In this document: in pieces, positions 7,759-15,680 of the stretch | Layout: every line of letters begins with the position of its first letter | Position numbering within the stretch: position 1 is the first letter of the stretch | From: CBDCWA01 sp046048295 | Lineage (GTDB): Bacteria > Pseudomonadota > Alphaproteobacteria > Rhizobiales > Hyphomicrobiaceae | Length of the DNA stretch: 30,934 nucleotides | NCBI GenBank assembly: GCA_046048295.1 | Contig: JBJOGJ010000012.1 | Coordinates: 1-30,934, forward strand | Direction: 5' to 3' | The notes under the pieces: model-generated | Databases searched by the model: none | The model's input: the letters and a program-made list of their open reading frames with translations, nothing else | What the model was told of the DNA's origin: nothing | Made by a program: the position numbers and the translations under genes

Positions 7759-8427
7759 TCAGCCCTCCGTTTTCGCCCCGAGATGCCGCACGACGGCAAT
7801 TTTCCCGCCCCCGCCGGTAAGGCTGTCGGCGAGCTGGGCATCGAAGTCCCACTCCCGCCTGGCCTCTGCCAGTTCTTGCTCGACTTCCCGGCCCTTCAGA
7901 AAAAGTCCGACCGTACCGGGCCCAAAATACGCTTTTGACAGGGAAAAGAGCCGCCCCAGAGGGGCCAGCGCGCGCGCGGTCACAACATCCGCGGTGCCGA
8001 CAATAGACTGAGTCTCGGTATTTTCGATTCGCGACACGATGATGTCCACAGCGACGCCGGTCTGCCGGGCCACCTCGCGAAGGAACGCAGCCTTTCGCTG
8101 GTCAGATTCGACGAGAACGACTTGCACCAACCCGGCCTCGGCAAGCAATATTGCCAGAACCAGCCCTGGGAACCCCCCACCCGACCCGAGATCCACGAGC
8201 CGTCGGGCGTTTTCCGGCACGAAACGCACGAGTTGCGCGCTGTCGGCGAAGTGACGGTGCCAGAGCTGCCCCAGCGTCGCAGGCGCAACGAGATTCACCG
8301 CGAGCTGCCACTTCCTGATCGCCAGATCGTAGACCTCGAGCTTCTCGAGGGTTTCACGTGAAACCTCGAAAGCGCGCCCAAAATCCTCGGCACTGCGAAT
8401 TTCTGATGCCGCCGCTCGCCCGTTCAC
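7759..8427 (-). CDS. rsmG: 16S rRNA (guanine-527-N7)-methyltransferase
   Basis: RsmG (GidB) makes 7-methylguanosine at position 527 of 16S rRNA, using SAM. The 222-residue protein carries the family motifs VNLVAP, RHFADSAQL and the SAM-binding LVDLGSGGGFPGL at about residues 78-90, followed by VLVESDQRKAAFL and VTARALAPLGRL. Its start codon overlaps the mnmG stop by 4 bp and parA follows after 3 bp. An unusual point is that codons for residues 22-26 (VSRET) contain a parS palindrome, so this stretch is both protein-coding and a ParB binding site. Confidence 0.95.
   Translation of the reverse strand: MNGRAAASEIRSAEDFGRAFEVSRETLEKLEVYDLAIRKWQLAVNLVAPATLGQLWHRHFADSAQLVRFVPENARRLVDLGSGGGFPGLVLAILLAEAGLVQVVLVESDQRKAAFLREVARQTGVAVDIIVSRIENTETQSIVGTADVVTARALAPLGRLFSLSKAYFGPGTVGLFLKGREVEQELAEARREWDFDAQLADSLTGGGGKIAVVRHLGAKTEG
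8350..8365. promoter_or_regulatory. parS site inside rsmG
   Basis: GGTTTCACGTGAAACC contains the full 14-bp core GTTTCACGTGAAAC of the ParB-binding consensus (TGTTTCACGTGAAACA); only the outermost base pair differs. It lies in the 5' part of rsmG and encodes the VSRET stretch. Just outside, CGAGG (8346-8350) and CCTCG (8364-8368) nearly extend the dyad, offset by one base. It is the best core match in the window and lies about 0.6 kb from parA. Confidence 0.88.
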
Positions 8428-10298
8428 GCCGACAACGCCCGTTTTGCGTACTTTCTCAGGTGCGCCCGGATCAACAGCAGAGCCGCCGGCGTCATGCCAT
8501 CGATGGCCGCGGCCCTTGCTAGTGTACCTGGCCGATGTGTGGCCAGCTTCTGGCGCACCTCGTTTGATAGGCCACTAATTGCAGAGAAGTCGAAATCACA
8601 TGGAATTTCAGCTGCTTCGTCACTTTTCAGCGCTTCGACGTCCGCCGCCTGCCGATCCACATAAGCGGCATACCTGGCATCAACCTCGAGCTGGTCGGCG
8701 ATTTTGGGATCGAGTGCTCGAATTTCGGGCCAGATCCCCGCCAATCGTTCAACGTCGACGCCCGGATACGCCAGCAACTCGAACGCCGAACGCCTCCTGC
8801 CATCGGCATTGATCGCCAGACCGGCCCGTTTTGCCTCCGTTGGCGTAAGGCTTCGCTGTTCGAGCATGGCCCGCCCTTCGTCGAGCCGCTTCGCCTTTCC
8901 CCTGAACACCGATATCCGGCCCACACCCGCCAGGCCCAATGATTCGGCAAGCGGCGTCAGCCGCTGATCCGCATTGTCGGCCCTGAGCCGCAGCCGAAAC
9001 TCCGCCCGCGAGGTGAACATCCGGTAGGGCTCGGAAACGCCCCGGCTTACCAGGTCGTCGATCATCACCCCGATGTAGGACTCGGTCCGTGACGGAACGA
9101 GACATACACCCCCGCCGCCTGCAAACAAGGCGGCATTCGCCCCGGCAACCACCCCCTGCCCGGCAGCTTCCTCGTACCCGGTCGTTCCGTTGATCTGCCC
9201 TGCGAAATAGAGCCCGTCTGCTTTCCGCACCTGCAAGGTCGGCTCCAGCTCCCGAGGATCGACGTAGTCGTACTCGATGGCATAGCCAGGGCGCTTGACG
9301 ATCACGCGCTCCAGGCCCGGTATGGTTCGCAGGAACTGCTCCTGTACCTCGGCACCAAGGGACGTCGACAGCCCGTTGGGGTAAATGGTGTCGTCGTCGA
9401 GACCTTCGGGCTCGAGAAAGATCTGATGCCGGTCACGATCGCCGAACCGGACCACCTTGTCCTCTATCGATGGGCAATAGCGCGGCCCGACCCCACTGAT
9501 CTGCCCACTGTACATTGGCGCAAGATGCAGGTTGTCCCGAATGATCCCATGCGTTTCAGGAGTTGTATATGTAATGTGGCAATCTACTTGCCGTGTCGTT
9601 ATGCGCTCCGTGAGAAACGAGAACGGCACCGGCGGGTCGTCGCCGGACTGTCGTTCCAGCTGTTCCCAAGCAATGCTTCGCCCATCGAGCCTGGCTGGCG
9701 TCCCGGTCTTCAGTCGACCCAGACGAAGTCCCAGCGCCTCCAGCCGCCCGGACAGCTTCAAGGCCGGTTGATCTCCGATCCGCCCAGCACGAATTTGAGT
9801 CTCGCCCATGTGGATGAGCCCGTTGAGGAATGTACCAGTTGTAAGAACAACTGATGCACAGCGGATTTCACGTCCGTCCGCCAGGACTACGCCCTCGACC
9901 CGCCCGCCTTGGAGAACGAGGTCTTCGACCCCGCCTTCGATAACTGTCAGATTGGCTTGCGCCAAAATCGCGCACTGCATGGCGTCCCGGTAGAGCTTGC
10001 GATCGGCCTGGGCGCGCGGGCCATGCACCGCTGGTCCCTTGGAACGATTGAGAAGCCGGAACTGTATGCCGGCCGCATCTGCTACGCGGCCCATCAGTCC
10101 ATCGAGCGCATCGACTTCCCGGACCAGATGCCCCTTGCCCAGTCCGCCGATCGCCGGATTGCAGGACATCTCGCCGATCGTCTCGAACCGGTGCGTAACC
10201 AGCGCCGTCCGTGCGCCAAGCCGCGCGGCCGCCGCGGCCGCTTCACAGCCCGCATGCCCGCCGCCGACAACGATGACGTCGAAAGTATTGATGCTCAT
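8424..10298 (-). CDS. mnmG: tRNA uridine-5-carboxymethylaminomethyl(34) synthesis enzyme MnmG
   Basis: MnmG (GidA) is the FAD-binding partner of MnmE; together they install the carboxymethylaminomethyl group on wobble uridine 34 of certain tRNAs. The 624-residue product starts MSINTFDVIVVGGGHAGCEA, with the dinucleotide-binding GGGHAG near residues 12-17. It then shows GEMSCNPAIGGLGKGHL, RSKGPAVHGPRAQ, GPRYCPSIEDKV and the C-terminal helical domain with ISGLSNEVRQKL. The frame is open 18 codons further upstream, but the ATG at 10298 gives the usual N-terminus and length. It is followed by rsmG with a 4-bp overlap. The 309-bp gap before it contains a parS site and repeats. Confidence 0.96.
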   Translation of the reverse strand: MSINTFDVIVVGGGHAGCEAAAAAARLGARTALVTHRFETIGEMSCNPAIGGLGKGHLVREVDALDGLMGRVADAAGIQFRLLNRSKGPAVHGPRAQADRKLYRDAMQCAILAQANLTVIEGGVEDLVLQGGRVEGVVLADGREIRCASVVLTTGTFLNGLIHMGETQIRAGRIGDQPALKLSGRLEALGLRLGRLKTGTPARLDGRSIAWEQLERQSGDDPPVPFSFLTERITTRQVDCHITYTTPETHGIIRDNLHLAPMYSGQISGVGPRYCPSIEDKVVRFGDRDRHQIFLEPEGLDDDTIYPNGLSTSLGAEVQEQFLRTIPGLERVIVKRPGYAIEYDYVDPRELEPTLQVRKADGLYFAGQINGTTGYEEAAGQGVVAGANAALFAGGGGVCLVPSRTESYIGVMIDDLVSRGVSEPYRMFTSRAEFRLRLRADNADQRLTPLAESLGLAGVGRISVFRGKAKRLDEGRAMLEQRSLTPTEAKRAGLAINADGRRRSAFELLAYPGVDVERLAGIWPEIRALDPKIADQLEVDARYAAYVDRQAADVEALKSDEAAEIPCDFDFSAISGLSNEVRQKLATHRPGTLARAAAIDGMTPAALLLIRAHLRKYAKRALSA

Positions 10299-10371
10299 TT
10301 CAATTTTCACCGCTCTCCGAGTAACGGGAAGGAGATAAGCCAGCCAGGACACTTAATCCAGGATCAACTTG

Positions 10372-10435
10372 CTCGACCAAGATGTTTGCAAGTCTATCGT
10401 CCTGGCGCGCAGGATATTTGCGAGTCGATCCTCCT
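10372..10435. repeat. Tandem imperfect repeat, two 32-bp units
   Basis: Two adjacent units match at 23 of 32 positions, and 20 of 24 in the core: GATGTTTGCAAGTCTATC... (core 10381-10404) and GATATTTGCGAGTCGATC... (core 10413-10436). The repeat sits in the leader of mnmG, on the side opposite the parS site. No function is known to me; protein binding or chance duplication are both possible. Confidence 0.5.
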
Positions 10436-10512
10436 GCTTGACGTGAGTCCCAGGACAGATGCACCCCGCACAGGGAATCGAGCAAGAGTCGAACTCAAGT
10501 GTACCCCTGTTC

Positions 10513-10545
10513 GGGTGCAGTAGATCCGCACCCTGGGTGCCACCC
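10513..10545. repeat. Alternating GGGTGC / GCACCC arms
   Basis: GGGTGC (10513-10518), GCACCC (10528-10533), GGGTGC (10535-10540) and CACCC (10541-10545) lie in sequence. The first two can form a 6-bp stem with a 9-base loop; the middle pair forms a tight palindrome with one central base. In a minus-strand transcript these arms lie between mnmE and mnmG and could pair in more than one way. No U-tract follows, so a simple intrinsic terminator is unlikely. Confidence 0.4.
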
Positions 10546-10575
10546 ATCACCTGCCACAACAAGTCAATTTGGAAT

Positions 10576-10591
10576 TGATTCACGTGAAACA
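10576..10591. promoter_or_regulatory. parS-like site between mnmE and mnmG
   Basis: TGATTCACGTGAAACA matches the parS consensus TGTTTCACGTGAAACA at 15 of 16 positions. It lies 17 bp past the mnmE stop in the direction of that operon. The same T-to-A change, and the longer context AATTGATTCACGTGAAACA, are shared with the site at 14109. Confidence 0.8.
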
Positions 10592-10607
10592 TTTGCTATG
10601 AACAACG

Positions 10608-11951
10608 TCACTTCCCAATGCAGAACCTCGAAAAAATCTGCCCGAGGACATCTTCCGCATCAACCCTGCCGACCAGCCTGCCGAGTTCCGCCGCGGCCAG
10701 TCGCAGGTCTTCCGCCCTGAGCTCGATGTCCCCCACCCCCCGGAGGAACGCGGCCAGATGCCCGGACGAGGCCTCGAGGTGCTGCCGGTGACGGGCCTGG
10801 GTTACGATCGCAGGCTCTCCGCCTTCCGCCCGGGCTGACACGAGGACACCAATCTGTTCTATGAACTGGGCAAGCCCCTCGCCGGTCTTCACTGACACCG
10901 GAAGCATCCCTTCCGGCAGCCGCTGCCTCTCCCCCTCGAGCATCAGATCGGCCTTACTCGCAACCTTGACTACGGCACCATCTGGAAGCTCGAGGACCGA
11001 ACCTGCAGCTGCCGGCGTAACCCATTCCCGACCTGCCTCGAATAACATGACCGCAAGATCTGCCCGGCGCGCGACTTCAATCGAGCGCCGGATCCCTTCA
11101 CGCTCGACCAGCCCGGAAGCCTCGCGCAACCCCGCGGTATCGGTAACTATGACAACCTGCCCACCGATATCGAGCCGCACCTCTATCGGATCCCTCGTCG
11201 TGCCCGGCTCGTCGGAAACGATTGCCGCTTCCCGCAGCGCAAGCGCGTTGAGCAGGCTCGACTTGCCAGCATTGGGTGGCCCCAGCAGAGCAACCCGGAA
11301 CCCCTCCCGGACGATTTCGCCGCGATGCTCGTCATCGAGACGGGCGACAATCTCTTCCTTCAAGCCTTCCGCACAGATCTCCGCCTGGCGCAGCGCATCC
11401 GACGCGACATCGTCCTCGTCTGAGAAGTCGATCGCCGCCTCCACGAGCGCCATCGTCGCGATCAGCCTCGTACGCCAGTATTCCGCCTGGCGCAGCAATG
11501 CCCCGCCCGCCTGCCTGAGCGCTTGGCGACGCTGGGCTTGCGTCTCGGCGTCTATGAGATCGGCAAGCCCCTCTGCCTCGGTGAGGTCGATCCGCCCCGC
11601 CTCAAACGCACGGCGTGCGAATTCGCCGGGCTCCGCCAGCCTGCACCCCTCCACCGCCCCCAGCGCATCGAGCATCGCCGCGACAACGGCTCGCCCCCCA
11701 TGCACGTGAAACTCCGCCGTATCCTCGCCCGTGAAGCTACCGGGCCCCGGCATCCAAAGCACGATCGCCCGGTCGATATCCTCCCCATTGCGCGGATCCT
11801 TGAGCACGCGAACAACCGCAGTCCGCGGCACAGGCAACGGCTTTCCGGTAAGCTGACAGAGCGCCTTGCCCGCCGCCGCACCGGATGCGCGAATGACCGC
11901 AACGCCTGCCCTTCCGGGTGCGCTGGACAATGCGAAGACTGTCTCCACCAT
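10608..11951 (-). CDS. mnmE: tRNA modification GTPase MnmE
   Basis: MnmE (TrmE) is the GTPase and formyl-THF-binding partner of MnmG in wobble uridine modification. The 447-residue protein has the N-terminal folate-binding domain (FALSSAPGRAGVAVIR, then GSFTGEDTAEFHVHGG), a helical domain interrupted by a Ras-like G domain with P-loop GPPNAGKSS near 224-232, DEPGTTRD, DTAG(L) and the base-recognition segment SKAD. It ends in the hallmark FCIGK with its catalytic cysteine. The start at 11951 has GGAG five bases upstream; in-frame GTG codons at 11957 and 11969 are less likely. The gene diverges from the YyaL-type gene, so the 100-bp gap should hold promoters for both. Confidence 0.95.
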   Translation of the reverse strand: MVETVFALSSAPGRAGVAVIRASGAAAGKALCQLTGKPLPVPRTAVVRVLKDPRNGEDIDRAIVLWMPGPGSFTGEDTAEFHVHGGRAVVAAMLDALGAVEGCRLAEPGEFARRAFEAGRIDLTEAEGLADLIDAETQAQRRQALRQAGGALLRQAEYWRTRLIATMALVEAAIDFSDEDDVASDALRQAEICAEGLKEEIVARLDDEHRGEIVREGFRVALLGPPNAGKSSLLNALALREAAIVSDEPGTTRDPIEVRLDIGGQVVIVTDTAGLREASGLVEREGIRRSIEVARRADLAVMLFEAGREWVTPAAAGSVLELPDGAVVKVASKADLMLEGERQRLPEGMLPVSVKTGEGLAQFIEQIGVLVSARAEGGEPAIVTQARHRQHLEASSGHLAAFLRGVGDIELRAEDLRLAAAELGRLVGRVDAEDVLGQIFSRFCIGK

Positions 11952-12051
11952 GGGCACTCCGATCCTCACCGATTATCCTGCTGGCGCGACAGAACCATCA
12001 CCGCCATGCTAGCGTTCCGCCAAACGAGCAAACATTATCCCGGACGGCACC

Positions 12052-14076
12052 ATGAACGAAATTGCTGGCCGCAATCGTCTTGCCGAGGAGACGAGCCCCT
12101 ACCTCCTCCAGCACAAGGACAACCCCGTCCACTGGTGGGCCTGGGGTCCGGACGCGCTGGCCGCAGCGAAAGAATCCGGCAAGCCGATACTGCTCTCGAT
12201 TGGTTATGCCGCCTGCCACTGGTGTCATGTCATGGCGCACGAGAGCTTCGAGGACGAAGCCACCGCTCGCTTGATGAACGAGCACTTCATCAACATCAAG
12301 GTCGACCGTGAGGAACGCCCGGACATCGATGCCATATACATGCAGGCGCTGCTCCGCCTGACCGACCATGGCGGATGGCCGCTCACCATGTTCCTCGACA
12401 CCGACGCACGCCCATTTTGGGGCGGTACATACTTCCCGCCGGAGAACCGTCACGGCCGCCCTTCCTTTAGTCATGTCATGACCGAACTCACCCGCCTGTG
12501 GCGTGAGGAGCCCGACAAGATCCGCCACAATGCAGACCGGATCACCGCCTCGCTGGTCTCCGCACCTGGCGACACCGGCAGCTTCGCGATCGACGACGAA
12601 CTTCTGGTCGACCTCGCAAACCGCACCGTATCCATCATGGACCCCGAGCACGGCGGCATCCGCGGCGCCCCGAAGTTCCCCCAATGGGGCATCTTCTGGT
12701 TCCTCTGGCGGGCTGGTATCGCCTTTGACGATGCCAGCGCCCGCAACGCCGTGACCACCTTCCTGAAACATGCCTGTCAGGGCGGAATTTACGATCACCT
12801 GGGCGGCGGCTTTGCGCGCTATTCCGTCGATGAAAGATGGCTTGTCCCGCACTTCGAGAAGATGCTCTACGACAACGCCCTCCTTCTCGACTTGATGACA
12901 GAAGTCTGGCGCGAGACCCGCGATCCGCTGCTGGAAATGCGCGTTGAAGAGACGGTCGCCTGGATCAACCGCGAGATGATTGCCGAAGGTGGCGGCTTTG
13001 CTGCCTCGCTCGACGCCGATTCCGAAGGGGTCGAAGGAAAATTCTACGTCTGGACCCGCGAGGAAGTATTGGCCGTTCTCGGAGACGAAGACGGACAATT
13101 CTTCGCCTCCATCTACGACGTCACGCCCGTCGGAAATTTCGAAGGGAGAAACATCCTCAACCGTCTCGGGACAATTGATCTCCTGTCTCCTCCCGATGAG
13201 GTCCGGCTGCGGAAGCTCCGCCAGATGCTTTTCCAGGTCCGCAGCCGACGCATCCATCCGGGATGGGACGACAAGGTGCTCGCCGACTGGAACGGCCTCG
13301 CCATCGCAGCCCTCGCCCGCGCTGCCTCCGTGTTCGGTCGCGAGGACTGGCGTGACATGGCAACGCGAGCTTTCGACTTCATCTGCAGCCGCATGACCCG
13401 CAACACGCGGCTCATGCACGCCTATCGGGCTGGCGAGCTGAGAGCCCCCGCCACCGCCGCCGACTACGCCAATATGATCCGCGCCGCCTTGCGCCTCCAT
13501 GAGGCTGCCTCCGAACGCCGCTATCTCGAGGCAGCAGAGAACTGGACGGCAATCCTCGACCACCATTACTGGGACAACGCGGCAGGCGGTTACGCCACGA
13601 CCGCCGACGATACACCAGATGTCATCATCCGCCTTCGCGACGCCAACGACGACGCCACGCCCAATGCCAACGGCACCATGATCGCGAACCTGGTCGATCT
13701 ATTCCTGTTGACCGGAAAGATGTCCTACCTCGACCGCGCCGAAGCCGTGGCCCGCGCATTCTCGGGAACACTTGCCGAGCGCCTGTTTGGACACTTCGGC
13801 TTGCTTGCCGGATACATGTCGGTCATCCGTCCACAACATGTGACGATTGCCATCGCGTCGGATACATCCTCAGCCCTGTGGGACACCGTGAGCAGTCTGT
13901 CCCTGCCGGGTGCAGTGTGTCAACGCACGACACCGGCTGTACGAGCAGCCGACGACAAGCCGTCCGTCGCCGGTCAAGCAGCAGCCTATATCTGCATCGG
14001 TCCTGAATGCGCTCCACCCCTCTCCGATCCAGCGGCTCTACGCACCGCACTTGTCGCAGCACGACGTTTTGCCTGA
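12052..14076 (+). CDS. Thioredoxin domain-containing protein, YyaL/Spermatogenesis-associated 20 family
   Basis: A 674-residue cytoplasmic protein of the DUF255 family. The N-terminal thioredoxin-like domain has NRLAEETSPYLLQH, then the active-site-like CHWCHVM at about 55-61, then DREERPDID and GGWPLTMFL with GGTYFPP. The remainder is an (alpha/alpha) barrel resembling N-acylglucosamine epimerase and glycoside hydrolase folds, with FEKMLYDNALLL, EGKFYVWTREEV, and GWDDKVLADWNGLAI. The length is usual for the family. Its biochemical role is poorly defined; a redox role for CxxC is an inference. No clear ribosome binding site is seen before the ATG. It is convergent with rho, and the short gap between them holds a parS site. 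Confidence 0.9.
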   Translation: MNEIAGRNRLAEETSPYLLQHKDNPVHWWAWGPDALAAAKESGKPILLSIGYAACHWCHVMAHESFEDEATARLMNEHFINIKVDREERPDIDAIYMQALLRLTDHGGWPLTMFLDTDARPFWGGTYFPPENRHGRPSFSHVMTELTRLWREEPDKIRHNADRITASLVSAPGDTGSFAIDDELLVDLANRTVSIMDPEHGGIRGAPKFPQWGIFWFLWRAGIAFDDASARNAVTTFLKHACQGGIYDHLGGGFARYSVDERWLVPHFEKMLYDNALLLDLMTEVWRETRDPLLEMRVEETVAWINREMIAEGGGFAASLDADSEGVEGKFYVWTREEVLAVLGDEDGQFFASIYDVTPVGNFEGRNILNRLGTIDLLSPPDEVRLRKLRQMLFQVRSRRIHPGWDDKVLADWNGLAIAALARAASVFGREDWRDMATRAFDFICSRMTRNTRLMHAYRAGELRAPATAADYANMIRAALRLHEAASERRYLEAAENWTAILDHHYWDNAAGGYATTADDTPDVIIRLRDANDDATPNANGTMIANLVDLFLLTGKMSYLDRAEAVARAFSGTLAERLFGHFGLLAGYMSVIRPQHVTIAIASDTSSALWDTVSSLSLPGAVCQRTTPAVRAADDKPSVAGQAAAYICIGPECAPPLSDPAALRTALVAARRFA

Positions 14077-14094
14077 CGCAGTCTGGCAAACGAC

Positions 14095-14138
14095 AATCCC
14101 CAGGAAATTGATTCACGTGAAACAATCGCCTGGGGATT
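14095..14138. repeat. 44-bp palindrome centred on parS
   Basis: AATCCCCAGG (14095-14104) and CCTGGGGATT (14129-14138) are perfect inverted arms whose centre coincides exactly with the centre of the parS site between them. Inside, ATTG and CAAT continue the symmetry; only three of 22 paired positions do not match. It lies between the convergent YyaL-type and rho genes. It may act as an extended ParB site, or as a hairpin in transcripts from either side. Confidence 0.8.
14109..14124. promoter_or_regulatory. parS-like site between the YyaL-type gene and rho
   Basis: TGATTCACGTGAAACA matches the parS consensus at 15 of 16 positions. It is the site nearest to the probable origin, about 3 kb away. 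Confidence 0.8.
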
Positions 14139-14147
14139 TGTGGATAA
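14139..14147 (-). promoter_or_regulatory. Perfect DnaA box
   Basis: TGTGGATAA is the exact reverse complement of the DnaA box TTATCCACA. It begins at the base directly after the parS-centred palindrome. I noticed no other perfect copy in the window. A single 9-mer can occur by chance, but its position makes it worth noting. Confidence 0.55.
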
Positions 14148-14167
14148 GCGGTCTTTGTCGGCGCCAG

Positions 14168-15442
14168 TTATGAACCGGGCGCGTTCATGGACTGGAAGAA
14201 CTCGCCATTGGACTTCGTTTTGTGCAGGCGATCCGTCAGGAACTCGATGGCATCCATCGTGCCCATTGGATTGAGAATTCGCCTCAGCACATACATCTTC
14301 TTGAGTTGATCCGGCGGGACCAGCAGGTCCTCCTTGCGGGTACCGGACTTGGCAATGTCGATTGCTGGGAAGATGCGCTTGTCCGAGACCTTGCGATCGA
14401 GCACGACTTCGCAGTTGCCGGTTCCCTTGAACTCTTCGAAGATCACTTCGTCCATGCGTGAGCCGGTATCGATGAGAGCCGTCGCGATGATCGTCAGCGA
14501 TCCACCTTCCTCGATATTGCGTGCCGCGCCGAAGAACCGTTTCGGGCGCTGCAGCGCGTTCGAATCGACACCACCGGTCAGCACCTTGCCCGACGACGGC
14601 ACGACCGTGTTGTAGGCGCGGCCGAGGCGCGTGATGGAATCGAGCAGGATCACCACGTCTCGCTTGTGTTCGACGAGCCGCTTCGCCTTCTCGATGACCA
14701 TCTCGGATACTTGCACGTGCCTCGAGGGCGGCTCGTCGAAGGTGGAGGAAACGACCTCGCCCTTCACCGAGCGCTGCATGTCCGTGACTTCCTCTGGCCG
14801 CTCGTCGATGAGCAGAACGATGAGGTAGCACTCGGGATGATTTGCCGTGATCGAATGGGCGATGTTCTGCAACAGCACCGTCTTGCCGGTCCTGGGCTGC
14901 GCAACGATAAGCGCTCGCTGTCCCTTGCCCATCGGCGCCACGATGTCGATCACCCGGGCCGACAGATCCTTGATCGTCGGATCCTCGATTTCCATCCGCA
15001 GCCATTTCGTTGGGTAGAGCGGCGTCAGATTGTCGAAGTGGATTTTGTGCCGCGCCTTGTCCGGCTCTTCGAAATTGATGTTGTTGACCTTGAGGAGTGC
15101 GAAATACCGTTCGCCGTCCTTGGGGCTGCGGATCTGCCCTTCCACGGTGTCACCCGTCCTGAGGGCAAAGCGCCTGATCTGGGACGGTGAAACATAAATG
15201 TCATCCGGTCCCGGGAGATAGTTCGCGTCTGGCGACCTGAGGAATCCGAAACCGTCCTGCAGGACCTCCACGACACCCGTACCCGTGATGTCGATGTCCT
15301 GGGCGGCCAATTGCTTGAGCACCGCGAACATGAGCTCCTGCTTGCGCATCGTGCTCGCGTTCTCGACGCCATGTTCTTCTGCAAATTCAAGTAGTTCTGT
15401 AGGGGACTTTTCTTTTAGGTCCTGCAGTCTCATTTCTGTCAT
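14168..15442 (-). CDS. rho: Transcription termination factor Rho
   Basis: Rho is the hexameric RNA helicase that ends transcription at C-rich sites. The 424-residue product has the N-terminal MRLQDLKEKSPTELLEFAEE and MRKQELMFAVLK helices, the cold-shock-like RNA-binding domain with DGFGFLR (about 64-69) and DDIYVSPSQIRRF, Walker A QPRTGKTV near 182-189, LIDERPEEVTDM, and the Q/R-loop region RIFPAIDIAKSGTRKE. The start at 15442 is supported by GGAG about seven bases before it; an ATG three codons later is also used in related proteins. Upstream in-frame codons give an atypical extension. The leader is 238 bp long. Confidence 0.95.
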   Translation of the reverse strand: MTEMRLQDLKEKSPTELLEFAEEHGVENASTMRKQELMFAVLKQLAAQDIDITGTGVVEVLQDGFGFLRSPDANYLPGPDDIYVSPSQIRRFALRTGDTVEGQIRSPKDGERYFALLKVNNINFEEPDKARHKIHFDNLTPLYPTKWLRMEIEDPTIKDLSARVIDIVAPMGKGQRALIVAQPRTGKTVLLQNIAHSITANHPECYLIVLLIDERPEEVTDMQRSVKGEVVSSTFDEPPSRHVQVSEMVIEKAKRLVEHKRDVVILLDSITRLGRAYNTVVPSSGKVLTGGVDSNALQRPKRFFGAARNIEEGGSLTIIATALIDTGSRMDEVIFEEFKGTGNCEVVLDRKVSDKRIFPAIDIAKSGTRKEDLLVPPDQLKKMYVLRRILNPMGTMDAIEFLTDRLHKTKSNGEFFQSMNAPGS

Positions 15443-15680
15443 GGAATGGCTCCGGCACCGGAACGGCACTGATGGGCGGGCGAGAGGTGAAGACCGTCCG
15501 AGCAAATTTGGGGGAGGGTTGGCGCGGTTTGACACGCGTCAGGCGCACCTCAGAGAGAGGTCGCGAACTGCCGCCAGTGAACCTCTCCGTCCCCGGCAGC
15601 AGGATGTATCGACTCTCTATATAGCAAATCGGCTTGGACAAAGGAAGATGGGACAAGCCCTCTGAATCTGAATTAGCGAC
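15443..15680 (-). other. rho leader region
   Basis: This 238-bp gap upstream of rho holds no gene that I can support. On the coding strand it contains TTTGTCC followed by GCTATATAG about a dozen bases later, a poor promoter by spacing, and C-rich, G-poor stretches such as CCAACCCTCCCCCAAATTTGC. Rho often controls its own synthesis through such leaders, so autogenous termination is plausible but only inferred. Confidence 0.35.

Larger units (their letters stand above)
10299..10607. other. Intergenic region between mnmE and mnmG
   Basis: These 309 bp carry no convincing gene. They contain a parS-like site at 10576-10591, an alternating GGGTGC/GCACCC set at 10513-10545 and a tandem 32-bp imperfect repeat at 10372-10435. 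Two short minus-strand frames cross the region, one beginning at the ATG formed by the parS site, but neither has a ribosome binding site or recognisable product. The mnmG promoter presumably lies here, because the gap is long for an operon. Confidence 0.6.

Noticed and set aside
10353..10592. 79-codon minus-strand frame starting at the parS ATG (MFHVNQF...)
   Set aside because: The start is formed by the parS palindrome itself, there is no ribosome binding site, and the tandem DNA repeat explains the repeated RLANIL residues. A similar MFHVNQF frame at 13823-14125 overlaps the YyaL-type gene.
11698..11713. Another parS-like CACGTGAAAC inside mnmE
   Set aside because: Only the right half matches; five of 16 positions differ from the consensus, and the stretch encodes the conserved HVHGG region of MnmE.
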